Assembly (NCBI GenBank): GCA_944472155.2
Contig: OX235277.1
Location: forward strand, 7,574,804-7,638,803
Length of the DNA: 64,000 nucleotides
Reading direction: 5' to 3'
Source of the DNA: Trichobilharzia szidati
Lineage: Eukaryota; Platyhelminthes; Trematoda; Strigeidida; Schistosomatidae
Each line of letters opens with the position of its first letter. Position 1 is the stretch's first letter. The notes under the pieces are model-generated. The model saw only the letters and a program-made list of their open reading frames with translations. It made no database searches and was not told the origin of the DNA. This document shows positions 1 through 9,834 of this stretch, in pieces. The translations under genes were made by a program, and so were the position numbers.

Positions 1-1350
1 ACTTGAGGACATAATGCTGGGAGTACAACTATGCCTGACTTCCACAGTATTTAAATTCCAAGGGAAAATATACAAACAAACTGAGGGAGTTGCCATGGGA
101 TCACCAATATCCCCAGTGGTAGCAGATATATTCATGAATAAGTGGGAAAGCATAGCGATTGAAACGTTCACCCCCCACCCCAAAAGTATGGTGGAGGTAC
201 GTAGATGACACATTCACTGTACTTAGAACACAAGATATAGATAGGTTTTTCGAACACATAAACTCGAAGGTTGAGGCAATTCAATTCACTTATGAATTGG
301 AAAATCAGGAAGGGGAACTCCCAATGTTAGATTGCAACGTAAAGAGGAAAGAAGATGGGAAGTTAAACACTAGTGTTTACAGGAAACCCACACACTCAAA
401 CAGATATTTGGACTTCCAATCATCCCATCCTATGTCAGTAAAAGTAGGATTGGTGAAATGTTTAAATAACAGAGCACAAAAATTAAGTAGTACCAAAGAA
501 AATCTAAACCAAGAACTGATACATATAAAAGAAGCCTTGAAACTTAATAATTACCCGGATAAATTAGTCAGGAAATATGTAAGGAAATGTAAAAATAAAA
601 TAAATAATGGTAATAGCGATAGTGATAATAACAATAATAATGATAATGATAATAGTGACAATAATAATAATATTGATAACGACACCAACAATAAAGAGTC
701 TAAATCATCAGTAGTAATTCCATACAAAGAAGGAACCTCGGAAGCCTTACGCAGAATTCTAAACAAGGCAGGAATAAAAACGGCATTCAAACCCACAAAC
801 TCAATTAGAAACAAGCTTTGTCGGCTAAAGGATCCTGTAGAGCCTTTAAAACAAAGCAATTTAATTTATCTAATACCCTGCAATGATTGTCAGGTCAAAT
901 ACATAGGTCAAACTAGTAGAACAGGGGCAGTCAGACTAGCTGAACATAAAAACTTAGCAAAATCTAGATTGGTTGACCCGAATAAAATAAGAAATCTAGA
1001 GAATAGTTCAGCTATAGCACTACATGCAGTCACACACAACCATACAATAGGATGGGATAGGATGACAGTTTTAAAATCTAATGTCACAGGGTATAGGAAG
1101 AGATTGATAACAGAAGCTTTGTTTATCGAATCAACTGCAAATACATGTAATAGGAATGATTCATCACCTGTCCCCGATATCTGGAAAATTCTACTCCCCC
1201 TACGACAAATAGGAGAAAACAAAGAAAGCTATAAAACTCAAGTGTCAAAGTCGTGTGATCACAATTGATATGATTATGAACAATAAATTTTGTTCGAAAC
1301 GTCATCCAGTAAATAATACTGTTTCACTGTGTGATATACCTAATAAACAA
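1..1350 (+). mobile_element. Penelope-like element, group A, cut by the window edge
   Basis: This is the 3' part of a Penelope-like retroelement. Reverse transcriptase motifs come first (GVAMGSP near 90-115 and RYVDDTF near 195-215), followed by an Asn/Asp-rich linker, a GIY-YIG endonuclease and a non-coding terminal repeat that ends near the string ctaatatgg. The two RT motifs lie in different frames, with the break at the C- and A-rich run near 168-185, so the copy cannot make one continuous protein. The last 160 bp is nearly the same as the arms of the palindrome at 10403-10742. The 5' part lies outside the window. Confidence 0.9.
159..1268 (+). CDS. PLE polyprotein, C-terminal RT plus GIY-YIG endonuclease (partial)
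   Basis: A 369-codon open frame. The RT palm motif YVDD lies near residues 15-18, followed by the RT thumb (YRKPTHSNRYLDF). A low-complexity N/D/S stretch covers roughly residues 145-180, then VVIPYKEGTSEALRRIL, then the endonuclease with CNDC, KYIGQTSR and RLAEHK near residues 245-268. The CxxC pair upstream of the YIG block is typical of PLE endonucleases. In the family the RT copies element RNA and the GIY-YIG domain nicks the target. The listed ATG is only the first in frame after a frameshift; the natural reading enters from upstream. Asn codons dominate the linker because it is built on AAT-type trinucleotide repeats. Confidence 0.85.
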   Translation: MKRSPPTPKVWWRYVDDTFTVLRTQDIDRFFEHINSKVEAIQFTYELENQEGELPMLDCNVKRKEDGKLNTSVYRKPTHSNRYLDFQSSHPMSVKVGLVKCLNNRAQKLSSTKENLNQELIHIKEALKLNNYPDKLVRKYVRKCKNKINNGNSDSDNNNNNDNDNSDNNNNIDNDTNNKESKSSVVIPYKEGTSEALRRILNKAGIKTAFKPTNSIRNKLCRLKDPVEPLKQSNLIYLIPCNDCQVKYIGQTSRTGAVRLAEHKNLAKSRLVDPNKIRNLENSSAIALHAVTHNHTIGWDRMTVLKSNVTGYRKRLITEALFIESTANTCNRNDSSPVPDIWKILLPLRQIGENKESYKTQVSKSCDHN

Positions 1351-2263
1351 ACTAATATGGAATTGAGCATTGTTCGTTTGTATGGCGTCATTTTTCGTTG
1401 TCAAGTTGGTCACTTGGTAAGGATAACAAAATCAAGTGTAGATTATTGGATTTGATGAGTGTGTAAAATTATGAAAGCATTGTGTGTTTACATAGTTAAC
1501 TTGCATATCACATTCGTGTTGATTTTGTCACTTGATGGGGGAGGAAGGTGTTGTTACCAGGTAAGATTCTGTTTTAGTCCATCATTCCTATTCAGTTCAG
1601 ACAATTTAGATTCCGCTTGATATGATATGCTTCTGATGACATTAGACGTTCTTTGCGATTTCTGAAGTTTTTCTGGATTATTTCAATATTGTCAAAATCA
1701 ATTTTGTGGCCTGATTCTGTGGCATGCAGACCTATGGGTGATGATTTTTCAAGCTTTTATAGTTCACTAACTGCATTTCTCTGTGGTCGAACAGATGCTC
1801 TACGGTGTTCATTTCTTCTGACTTTGATTTTTCGAGATGTTTGTCCGATGCATATCGCATCACATTCCAAGCATGCATTTGATTTAATAGACACAATTAG
1901 ATAGAGAATCTTTAGGGATTTGGTCTCTTATATGGACAATGTTGCTTTGAAGTGTGTCTGATGTTTTGAAGAAAACTCTGATGTCGAGCTGATTGAGTAT
2001 TCTTCTAATATCGTCTGACGTCTCTGCTCTATATGGAATGACGACTTTTAAGGTCCATATTTCCGGAATGTGTTTTCAGCCATACCTTATGTCTGTGTTG
2101 ATTTTGTTGATGAAGTCCCTTGGACAGTTGTTTTGCTTAAGAGTTTCAGTAATGTTTGGTATTTCTTCCTCTTGTTTTTTCTCATCCGTTATCAGAGAGT
2201 GTGCTCATCAAAGGAGACTTGAAACAACTGAAATCTTTGCGTTGTTATTACCATTAAATTATA
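1351..2263 (-). mobile_element. Penelope-like element, group F, decayed endonuclease and terminal region
   Basis: On the minus strand, 2200 down to 1600 reads as a PLE linker and endonuclease: PYRAETSDDIRRILNQ, then CNACLECDAICIGQTSR followed by RRNEHRRA, and further on GLHATESGHKIDF. One in-frame stop follows VSEL near 1758. It is clearly separate from group A in the endonuclease core (ICIGQTSRKIKVRRNEH). The part from 1351 to about 1560 lies downstream of the coding remnant and is presumed to be its non-coding end. RT is not present, so this is a 5'-truncated copy. Confidence 0.75.
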
Positions 2264-2292
2264 TTATTCTTATTATTCCCGGTCATTTTAAG

Positions 2293-2340
2293 CTATAGCA
2301 GCCCAAACCGAAACTACCTAGTGAACGAACAAATGACCTT
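2293..2340 (+). repeat. Merlin left terminal inverted repeat
   Basis: It reads ctatagcagcccaaaccg at the tip and ends aaatgacctt. It matches the reverse complement of 4221-4268 with about four mismatches in 48 bp. Confidence 0.88.
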
Positions 2341-2381
2341 GAGCAACCAATCAGGTGACTCTGTTTTATCCAGACGTAATT

Positions 2382-4199
2382 ATGGAGGCTCTTTTTCAGT
2401 TAACAGATTGCTAAGGTACTTTTTCCGCCAAGTCTAAATTATCTTTAACGAAAATTTTAATGATGTGTTATTTCTGGGTACTGAAAAGACCAGTAACAGC
2501 AACAGTTTTGATAAAGTTTCACAGTGTTTTATACAGAAATGTTTACTGATGACCACGTTTCGAGCACAATTTATTGCACATAATCATATCAAGGTAATCA
2601 CACGACTTCCTAAATTCATTTATATAGTCCCATTGTTTTTCACTTGATTTTAACTTGATTTGATTGGTAGTATTATTTTCCATATTTCAGGGATGAGTGA
2701 TGAATCATTCCTATTGCATGTGTTGGGTGTAGATTCGATGAACAAGGATTCAGTAATCAACCTCTCTCGCTTTCCACCTACCTAGATTAATTTTTAGAAT
2801 TTTAAGCCTCTCCCATCCTAATGTGTGGTTGTGTGTTAATGCGTGAAGTGCAATTGCTGAGCTTTTTTCTAAATTACTTATCTTCATGGGGTCAACCATT
2901 CTAACCTTAGCTAAATTCTTATGTTCTGACAATCTGACTACCCCTGACCTACTAGTTTGACCTATGTAGTTGACCTCACAGTCATTGCAGGGTATTTTGT
3001 AAATTATATTATTTTGTCTAATTGAGTCAACTGGGTCCTTTAACCTACAGAGCTTGTCCCTGAGTGGGTTTGTAGGTTTAAATGCCACTCTAATTCCTGC
3101 TTTATTTAGAATCCTACATAGGGTCTCAGATGTCCCTTCCATATATGGTATAACTGTAGATGACTTATATTCTCTCTTATTTATGTTATTATTACTAGTT
3201 TCACAATTCTTGATTACTGAATCCTTGTTCATCGAATCTACACCCAACACATGCAATAGGAATGATTCATCACTCATACCCAAAATATGGAAAATATTAC
3301 TACCAATCAAATCAAGTGAAAAACAATGGGACTATATAAATGAATTTAGGAAGTCGTGTGATTACCTTGATATGATTATGAGCAATAAAGTGTGCTCGAA
3401 ACGTGGTCATCAGTAAACATTTCTGTATAACACTGTGCGACTTTATCAAAACAAAATTTACTCATAATGGAATTACACTCTACATAAGTGCACAAGTTTT
3501 ATTCTTATATCAGTAACAGCGACAGCTAATGGAACAGAAAATTCAGAAGTATCTGCAGTGCAATGGTACCAGTACTGCAGAGACCTATCATCGTGGGAAA
3601 TGAACAAGCTGACTCAAGTACTTGGCGGAGTTGGTGATATTGTTGATGTTGATGAGATGGTGTTAATCAAAAGAAAATATAATCGAGGCAGATTAACTGC
3701 AAATCAGTAATGGGTATTCGGGATATATGACACCAGCCTCCAGAAAGGATACATTGAGGCGATGCCTAATCGTAGTGCAGATGCATTATTGCCTATTATC
3801 CAGCTCTTAGTGCTGCCTGGGACGACTATTCATACAGATGAATGCAGTAGGTACAGTCAGTTATCAAATCTGGGCTATATTCATCAAGTCGTCAACCATA
3901 CAAATGGTTTTATCAATCCTTTTGATGGAACTCACACTAATTCCATCAGAAGTTTTTGCAGTAACCTCAAAAAAACGATCAGATCAGTGAATGGATCGAG
4001 AAATGCAATGATATACAGTTGTCTCGATGAGTTTATATACAGCACTTGGTTTAACATAACTATGAAGACTCCTATGAGAAATTGGGAGGTTTCTTGGAAC
4101 ATATACGATAACGTTATACTTTGTAACTATTTTTTAACATTGCATTACTTATATATAAATGATTTATTAAAATTATGCTCCGTTTTTTCAGCCTTCTGA
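2382..4199 (+). pseudogene. Merlin transposase (DDE, ISXO2-like), split and degenerate
   Basis: A probable start lies at 2382 (MEALFQLTD), with a stop soon after. The reading is then broken by the PLE insert and resumes after 3516. The catalytic region reads VGDIVDVDEMVLIKRKYNRGR, then an in-frame TAA near 3708, then WVFGIYDTSLQKGYIE, LLPIIQLLVLPGTTIHTDE and INPFDGTHTNSIRSF. The first two Asp positions of the DDE triad are visible (DVDE near 3650 and HTDE near 3836). The position where the family has the catalytic Glu (usually ..IES) is Arg here. The protein is inactive three times over: insertion, stop and loss of Glu. The 145-codon piece 3762-4199 is the longest remaining open part. Confidence 0.85.
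2506..3510 (-). mobile_element. Group A PLE foldback insertion in the Merlin transposase
   Basis: The insert is flanked by a 15-bp duplication with one mismatch, cagtaacagcaacag at 2491-2505 and cagtaacagcgacag at 3511-3525, so both borders are defined. It contains minus-strand linker and endonuclease code (CNDCEVNYIGQTSR, RLSEHKNLAKVR) between 2761 and 3212. On either side are inverted copies of the PLE 3' end, 2506-2761 and 3212-3510. The right arm is about 55 bp longer at its tip. Coding is open from 3310 to 2750 on the minus strand (186 codons). RT is absent. Confidence 0.88.
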
Positions 4200-4220
4200 T
4201 TGGTTAAAGTTATCCTTGTC

Positions 4221-4268
4221 AAGGTCATTTGTCCATTCGCCAGGTAGTTTCGGTTTGGGCTGCTATAG
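4221..4268 (-). repeat. Merlin right terminal inverted repeat
   Basis: This is the inverted partner of 2293-2340. It begins aaggtcattt and ends ggtttgggctgctatag. RTE 3'-end sequence begins immediately outside it. Confidence 0.88.
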
Positions 4269-4545
4269 TTTAGAGTCACCCTATTTCTTCCAGTTCCGAG
4301 TGGAACAGGAAAGACCTCTGAAGTACATCTCCATCTCATTCTGTTCTTGGAATAATTCTTTTAGCCTGGCTTCAAGATTGTCGTCAAGCCCAAATGATCC
4401 TTTCTATGTCACTATGGGACAAATGCGGAACTCTGCATCTCCGATTTGGGTTCCATTTGAGAGACTGTTTTCTGCGCGATATCACTCAACCGTCTCTTCA
4501 GCATATGTCCAATCGATCTGCATTTCTCAATGAAGATAGAAAGAC
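4269..4545 (-). mobile_element. RTE-type LINE 3' end, old copy
   Basis: The RTE tail is recognisable in reverse (gttccgagtggaac followed by a degraded form of the agggcttcag motif). It is followed by the degraded region that encodes the W-R-W-I-G-x-x-L-R segment in better copies. No long frame survives. It touches the Merlin right end at 4268. Confidence 0.65.
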
Positions 4546-4769
4546 TAGATCCGCAGTATAAAATGACATCGACATTCTACTACACAGCTTCTCATCAGCT
4601 GTATATCACTACCGGAAATTGCTGTGGTTATAAATACAATGACGCAAAATAACACACATATTTGAATGGTGATAAATGAAAAGTTATAAAGTCGACGCAT
4701 CCAAAATATGAGCATTACAAGTTTTAGTTCAAGTTATCATTAATTTATATGCTTTTAAAATAGAAAACG

Positions 4770-5834
4770 AAGGTTGGATTGCAGCGTTAAAAGGAAAGAA
4801 GATGGGAAGTTAAACACACTACTGCGTGTTTACAGGAAACTCACACATTGAAACAGATATTTGGACTTCCAATCATCCCATTCTATTTCAATGAAAATAT
4901 GATTGGTGAAATTTTTAAATAATAGAGCACAAAAACTAACAAGTACCAAGGAAAATCTAAACCAAGAACTGATACATATAAAAGAAGCCTTGAAACTTAA
5001 TAATTACCCTGATATATTAGTCAGAAAGTATGTAAGGCAATGTAAAAATAAAATAAATAATGATAGTAGTGATGGTGATAATAATAATAATGATAACAAT
5101 AATAAGGATAATAATAATAATGATAATAATGACGACACCAACAATAAGGAATCTAAATCATCAGTAGTAATTCCATACGAGGAAGGAAAACTTACACATA
5201 ATTCTTAACAAGGCAGGAATAAAAGTGGCTGGTATTCAAACCCACAAACTCAATTAGAAACAAGCTTTGTCGGTTAAAGGATCAATCCTGTGAAGCCTTC
5301 AAAACAAAACAATTTAGTTTATCTAATACCCTGCCTGCAATGATTGTCAGGTCAAATACATAGGTCAAACTAGTAGAACAGGGGCAGTCAGACTAGCTGA
5401 ACATAAAAACTTAGCAAAATCTCGATTAGTTGACCCGAATAAGATAAGAAATCTAGAGAATAGTTCAGCTATAGCACTACATGCAGTCACACACAACCAT
5501 ACAATAGGATGGGATAAGATGACAGTTTTAAAATATAATGTCACAGGGTGAATGGAGGAAGAGATTGATAACAGAAGCTTTGTTTATCGAATCAACTGCA
5601 AATACGTGTAATAGGAATGATACAACGCCTGTCCACGCAGACATCTGGAAAATTCTACTACCCCAACGACGACAAATAGGAGAAGACGAAGAAAACTATG
5701 CAAATGAAGTTTCGAAGTTACGTGATTATAATTGATATGATTTAGAACAATTAATTTTGTTCGACACCTTGTCATCCAGTAAATAATACTGTTTCACTAA
5801 CTGTGTGATACATCTAATAAACAAACTAATATGG
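4770..5834 (+). mobile_element. Group A PLE fragment with frameshifts
   Basis: It starts inside the RT thumb (LDCSVKRKEDGKLNT) and runs through FLNNRAQKLTSTKENLNQELIHIKEALKLNNYPD. An N/D-rich linker follows, then a broken endonuclease whose YIGQTSRTG and RLAEHKNLAKSRL blocks are read by switching frames. The final open piece 5538-5735 holds RKRLITEALFIESTANTCNR. The terminal repeat runs to the usual ctaatatgg end at 5834. It is very close to the copy at 1-1350, but with several short in-frame and out-of-frame duplications. Confidence 0.87.
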
Positions 5835-6158
5835 TTACTCATCCCAATCAGTCTGTAGTTGATAGCCAAATACCGTCATCTTCGTGACAAAGATCAGGAA
5901 TTAGCCAACAGTGTAAAGATCATGATTACGATCGTCAACTATACATTAGGCCAACAGATTTATCAATATTCTGCTTGTGGTTTTGAAGAGATAGGCACTC
6001 CATAAACACTGCGTTGGGAACACCTCCATTACCTAAGATATATGTGTTACTGAATGTTAAGTCAAGTCAGAGATAGGGTTCATTTTTTCTGGCTGTGTCG
6101 TACATTCGTCACTTGAATAAAACTGTTGAATAACCACTTAAACAGAAGACAAGTAGTT
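5835..6158. other. No recognisable gene
   Basis: About 320 bp of AT-rich sequence with no recognisable protein or repeat terminus. The right end probably belongs to the terminal region of the group B PLE that follows. Confidence 0.4.
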
Positions 6159-6202
6159 CAGCGAAGAGTCTCTTTTCGGCGGCGAATTCATTTTCATAGC
6201 TG
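6159..6202 (-). ncRNA. Hammerhead-like fold in group B PLE terminal repeat
   Basis: Minus strand. CAGC and GCTG at the two ends form stem I. CGAAAA follows the stem II region, and AAGAG-A-CTCTT forms stem III ending in TTC, the place of the cleavage dinucleotide in a hammerhead. The CUGAUGA box is reduced to TATGA, so this copy should be inactive. The same outline recurs at 44051-44094 and, less perfectly, at 52013-52053 and 61345-61391. Confidence 0.5.
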
Positions 6203-7735
6203 TACAATCGTAAATATATATGGTTGTTTTGTATGTGTGTGTACATTAAATTTGTCAAACGAAAATACAATAAGTGAGTTCAGATGAATTGGATGTTGAT
6301 ATAAGAGGGTAGTAACAAAATTGATGAGTTGTTACAAGCGATTGTTAAAGAAGAGTTACGTGATAACATGAATAGTTTAATGAAAGAGTTGTACTCAGGG
6401 TGTACATGGAAACAAAATATACGGTATTACACAAGGTTTTAAGTATAAAAATAAGCATACAAACAAAAGTTTAGTCAAATCAAACAAACAAACAAAGAAA
6501 AGTTAAGTCAAATCAACACAGTTGTTACCATGAGAGTAGAAGTGGTTGAATAATTTTCTTTTGTATGCACAGTTCTGGTTCCTCCAAATGAATGGCTAGG
6601 GCTTCTACGATGCAAAGAAGACGGAATCGTACTGTCTTTGGAAGGTTGTTCTTCACTTTGTCGATTACTTTGAAGTAGGAGGCGTTTGTTGAAATGGAAT
6701 GACCAGTGTTGACGAGGTGTTCTATTATTGCACTCCTTATACAGCCATTACTTCCTTTCTGCAGCCACGCTGGATAGTGTTCTTTGACCCTTTTTGACAG
6801 GATGCGCGTTGAACGACTGATGTACCTGGCTCCACAGTAAGAGGTGAACTGATATATACACATAGAAGTGATCAGGTGCGGGATCTTGTCTTTTGGGCTT
6901 CTGCAGATCAGCGGGCGACTAGAGAACACTACTCTCAATGTTGCCGCAAAGGAAGTTCTTCTTAAAGAGGTGGAGATTCTCCTTCTGAAGACGTCACGGA
7001 GTAGGTCCTCTTTGAAGTCGAGGTTCATATAAAGTATCTTTTTTGGAACGGATGGAGTCTCTCACTCTTGGATTTTTTGTCTGATGTTTTTGTCTACGTA
7101 TCTTGATGGATAACCTTTTCGTATGAAGGTTTCTTCCAGGAAGTTTAGTTCTTCTTCCATGCTATCAGAGCTGCAGATGCGTCAAACGCGAGTGGCAAGA
7201 GATCTAAATAAGTTTCTTTTCCGACTGATTGGTACCTAGCTGTAGAAGCTTGAAAGTTGGCCGTTCCATGTGGGTTTCCTATGAATGGACCTTCTTAAAG
7301 TTTCGTCAGCTCTCCTTGTAAGTTCAGCATCAGGAAAAGGGATTTTAGATTCGTTTTCAATTACAAGAATGAACTTTGTGGCTGATTGGCATTTGTTGAA
7401 TATTGAGATCGTGGCCATCATCACAGATAATAAAGATGTCGTTCACATATCTAATATACAGTTGGAAATTGTCAATAGTTGATTTGAGTGGGCCGTTCTG
7501 GAGGCTTGCAATGAAGCAGTCTGCTAATAATGGGCCCATTGGAGATCCCATTGCGATCGCTTCTTGTTTTCTGTAAATAACCTCGTTGAATGTGAATTGT
7601 ACATTGGGTGTACATCTCAGCAGTATTTTTTTTAAACAAGTCGTCGGTAATCCGATGTTTAGCTGATTTAAAAACGAATAATTAGCAAGTGAATTAGCTG
7701 CTGAAGGTATCACCCCATTTTCTGGATAACATTTT
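6159..7735 (-). mobile_element. Group B PLE, RT C-terminal part and endonuclease
   Basis: On the minus strand the RT reads QEAIAMGSPMGPLLADCF near 7570-7525 and then LYIRYVNDIFIICDD. The usual YVDD is therefore YVND. The thumb follows (RRSIHRKPTWNGQ). After a broken stretch, 7028-6525 is an open 167-codon endonuclease segment: CIYQFTSYCGARYISRSTR, KRVKEHYPAWLQKG and IIEHLVNTGHS. Its GIY-YIG core has ARYIS where active copies have ARYIG. A terminal repeat follows to about 6159. The Asp to Asn change at the RT active site and the frame breaks make this copy dead. Confidence 0.87.
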
Positions 7736-8096
7736 CATCAATTTTCTCTTTTTTATTCCCTATTCTTTTGTCGTTTCCTTTTTCCATTTTCCTATTGACA
7801 AATGCTCTTAATGATAATTTATTATTAAGCATGAAAACAGCTAGTTGGTTAGTTGTAAAGCATGAAATTGTTATATCCAAATTTTTTCTCTGCTATACAA
7901 AGTTAACAAAGCATTATTGTTCACAGTGAATAGACAGAACATTCTTATTTATGTATGGTTGGGAATAATGACCAGTGGAAATATCTCGTTCATTTTTTTT
8001 AAATTTGGGATTCACTGTATATTAAGTGGATTTTCGATGGTAATTGGTTAACCAATTTTCAGTATTTGAAAAGGTAGAAGTGACGGACAATACGTA
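7736..8096. other. No recognisable gene
   Basis: T-rich and AT-rich sequence upstream of the group B PLE. I see no coding potential and no repeat terminus in it. It may be flanking DNA or a decayed 5' part of the PLE. Confidence 0.4.
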
Positions 8097-8200
8097 CTTA
8101 TTATTCCCTTGGGTTCCGAGTGGAGCATAGGGCTTCAACAGCACAACTCAATTTCTCTCCGTTCTATCTAAGCCCTCTTTAGGTAGTCCCACGGCTGCCT
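8097..8200 (-). mobile_element. RTE 3'-end fragment
   Basis: A short piece of the RTE tail in reverse (cttgggttccgagtgg, then agggcttcaac). The CR1 fragment begins immediately to its right. No coding sequence remains. Confidence 0.65.
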
Positions 8201-8204
8201 ATGT

Positions 8205-9395
8205 TATAATAATATAATAATTTGCTTAATTTCAAAACAGTACTTGTGATACAGAATGGAATTCTCAGCATTTTTACTACAGTATTGCATCCAGTTAGTA
8301 CATTATCAATAAATAGAATTCGACATAGATTAAGGAAATCTCAGTTCATTATGACAACAACATATTGGCATGTCAGTAGCAAAGTCAAAGTTGAACAGTC
8401 TTTGAAAGTGTTAGAGAAGTAGGTGCTGTCATATTTACTGGCGTAAACGGAAGAAAGAAACAGAGTAGCACATAACAGAAAAAAAGAAAAAAAGAGAGGG
8501 AAAAGGAAAAGAAAGAAAATGTCGTACTTATAAATGATATGAGTTGGAAAGACGAGGTCCAGTTGTTCTACTGACTATTTAATGAATTATAGGTGTCACG
8601 CGTAATGCTTTCTTTATCACACAGAACACGAGCTAAGTAGGGTATGGTTGGGTTTTCTATATATGCCTCTGGTTTTGCCTGATGAGATGCAAGGGAGAGT
8701 TCTGAATGGAGAGGGTGGTGTGAATTAGATAAAATGGATTTGACCCGTTTTTCACATGAGTTCATGTGCCTGTCAACCAGAATATTAACAAGCTGGTTAA
8801 GTGTCACGTTGATTGCCCTGCTGACAACATACTTTAACATCCTGTGTAATATGTTATAGTCTTTCTTCAGTAGCCCCGGAAAAAACTAAGGGGGAACAAT
8901 AGAGAATAATAAGCAGAATGCGAGAGTTAACGAATTGTAGGAGTAAGGGTTGGGGGGTTATACCAGAATGTTTTAACTTCTTAATGTAGAAGGTAAGACG
9001 GAATATTTTCTTAGATTTCGCCAAGATATGAGACGACCAGGAGAGATCAGCAGATAGAATGACGCCTAGATATTTAATTCCTGATTTGGTTTCTATTTCA
9101 GTGCCATCTACGTTGCACACCTCGTGAGAGCCAACCAGTTTGTTTAGGTCGGATTTATGCCTAAGGGTGAAATTGACTGTTTGGCATTTGGAGGGGTTTA
9201 AGGTAAGACCGTTTTCCTTGTACCACTGACTGATTTCTGATAGAAAGCCATTTAGTTTAAAGCAATCAGTTTGACCTATGACAGTCAAAGATACAGTAAG
9301 GTCGTCAGCATATTTGACAAAATTAATGTCATTTGAAGATGGTAAGTCATGTAGAAAGAATGAAAAAATAAGTGGGGAGAGTACAGCACATTCAT
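8205..9395 (-). mobile_element. CR1-type LINE, 5'-truncated copy
   Basis: The tail is a TAA-type microsatellite at 8206-8222, preceded (in element orientation) by a 3' UTR like that of the intact copy at 21961-25430. Coding remnants on the minus strand include LSPLIFSFFLHDLPSSND, FVKYADDLTVSL, NPSKCQTVNF, KYLGVILSADLSWSSH and YLARVLCDKESI. The RT active site YADD is intact, but the frame is interrupted several times. The longest open part is 9288-8854 (144 codons). The truncation point near 9395 is just upstream of the VLSP motif. Confidence 0.85.
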
Positions 9396-9544
9396 ATCCA
9401 TCTCATACGATCCATTCTAGGTCATCTCGGGACCTATTCCTAGCTCATGTTACACTCCATGGTATGTCTAGAACACGATGTTAGCCAACAATCTGACTAG
9501 TGGCTGTCCGTTCCATTTACATTTTTTTCGGAACAAGTGTTGAT

Positions 9545-9690
9545 TGTCAATAGGTTCTCGATTAGTTCGTTCCAGGAGTTTCTTCTTGCTTATTCTCCCT
9601 GGCCAGCCATCCGATCTTCAGTGCGGAGACAGCAAAGGTGGCAGGTGTCGATAAATTGTTAATCCTGTTGGAAATACTTTACGCGACACA
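9545..9690 (-). mobile_element. RTE fragment
   Basis: It resembles the RTE C-terminal coding region in reverse: a gttcgttccaggagtttc-type stretch and a ggccagccatccgatcttca stretch that recur in the copies at 12600, 29500, 33850 and 35240. It is too short and degraded to place precisely. Confidence 0.5.
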
Positions 9691-9834
9691 CACACACGCC
9701 ATATTTCTGACCCATTAGGAATAAATGACAGACTTAAAATTTATTTAGAAATCCCTAATTTCTTTTTGTATGCAGAATGCTAAAGATCTCCAAACACATT
9801 TCCAGTAATTCCGAATCAGTTTGTTAATAAGATG

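Larger units (their letters stand above)
2293..4268 (+). mobile_element. Merlin-type DNA transposon interrupted by a PLE
   Basis: The element is bounded by long terminal inverted repeats starting ctatagcagcccaaaccg. The two 48-bp ends differ at about four positions. Inside lies an ISXO2/IS1016-like transposase, the hallmark of Merlin. The element is about 1.98 kb as it stands, of which about 1.0 kb is a later PLE insertion at 2506-3510. It appears to sit beside or within an old RTE 3' end, since RTE tail sequence begins directly at 4269. I could not find a convincing 8-9 bp target duplication at its outer ends. Confidence 0.88.

Noticed and set aside
551..859. 102-codon minus-strand Leu/Ser-rich frame resembling a membrane protein
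   Set aside because: It is the antisense of the Asn/Asp-rich linker of the PLE. Leu and Ser runs arise from reversed AAT/GAT repeats.
3396..3420. Hammerhead reading that uses ctgatga on the minus strand with cgaaac on the plus strand
   Set aside because: The two boxes lie on opposite strands, so they cannot belong to one ribozyme. Only the same-strand reading was kept.
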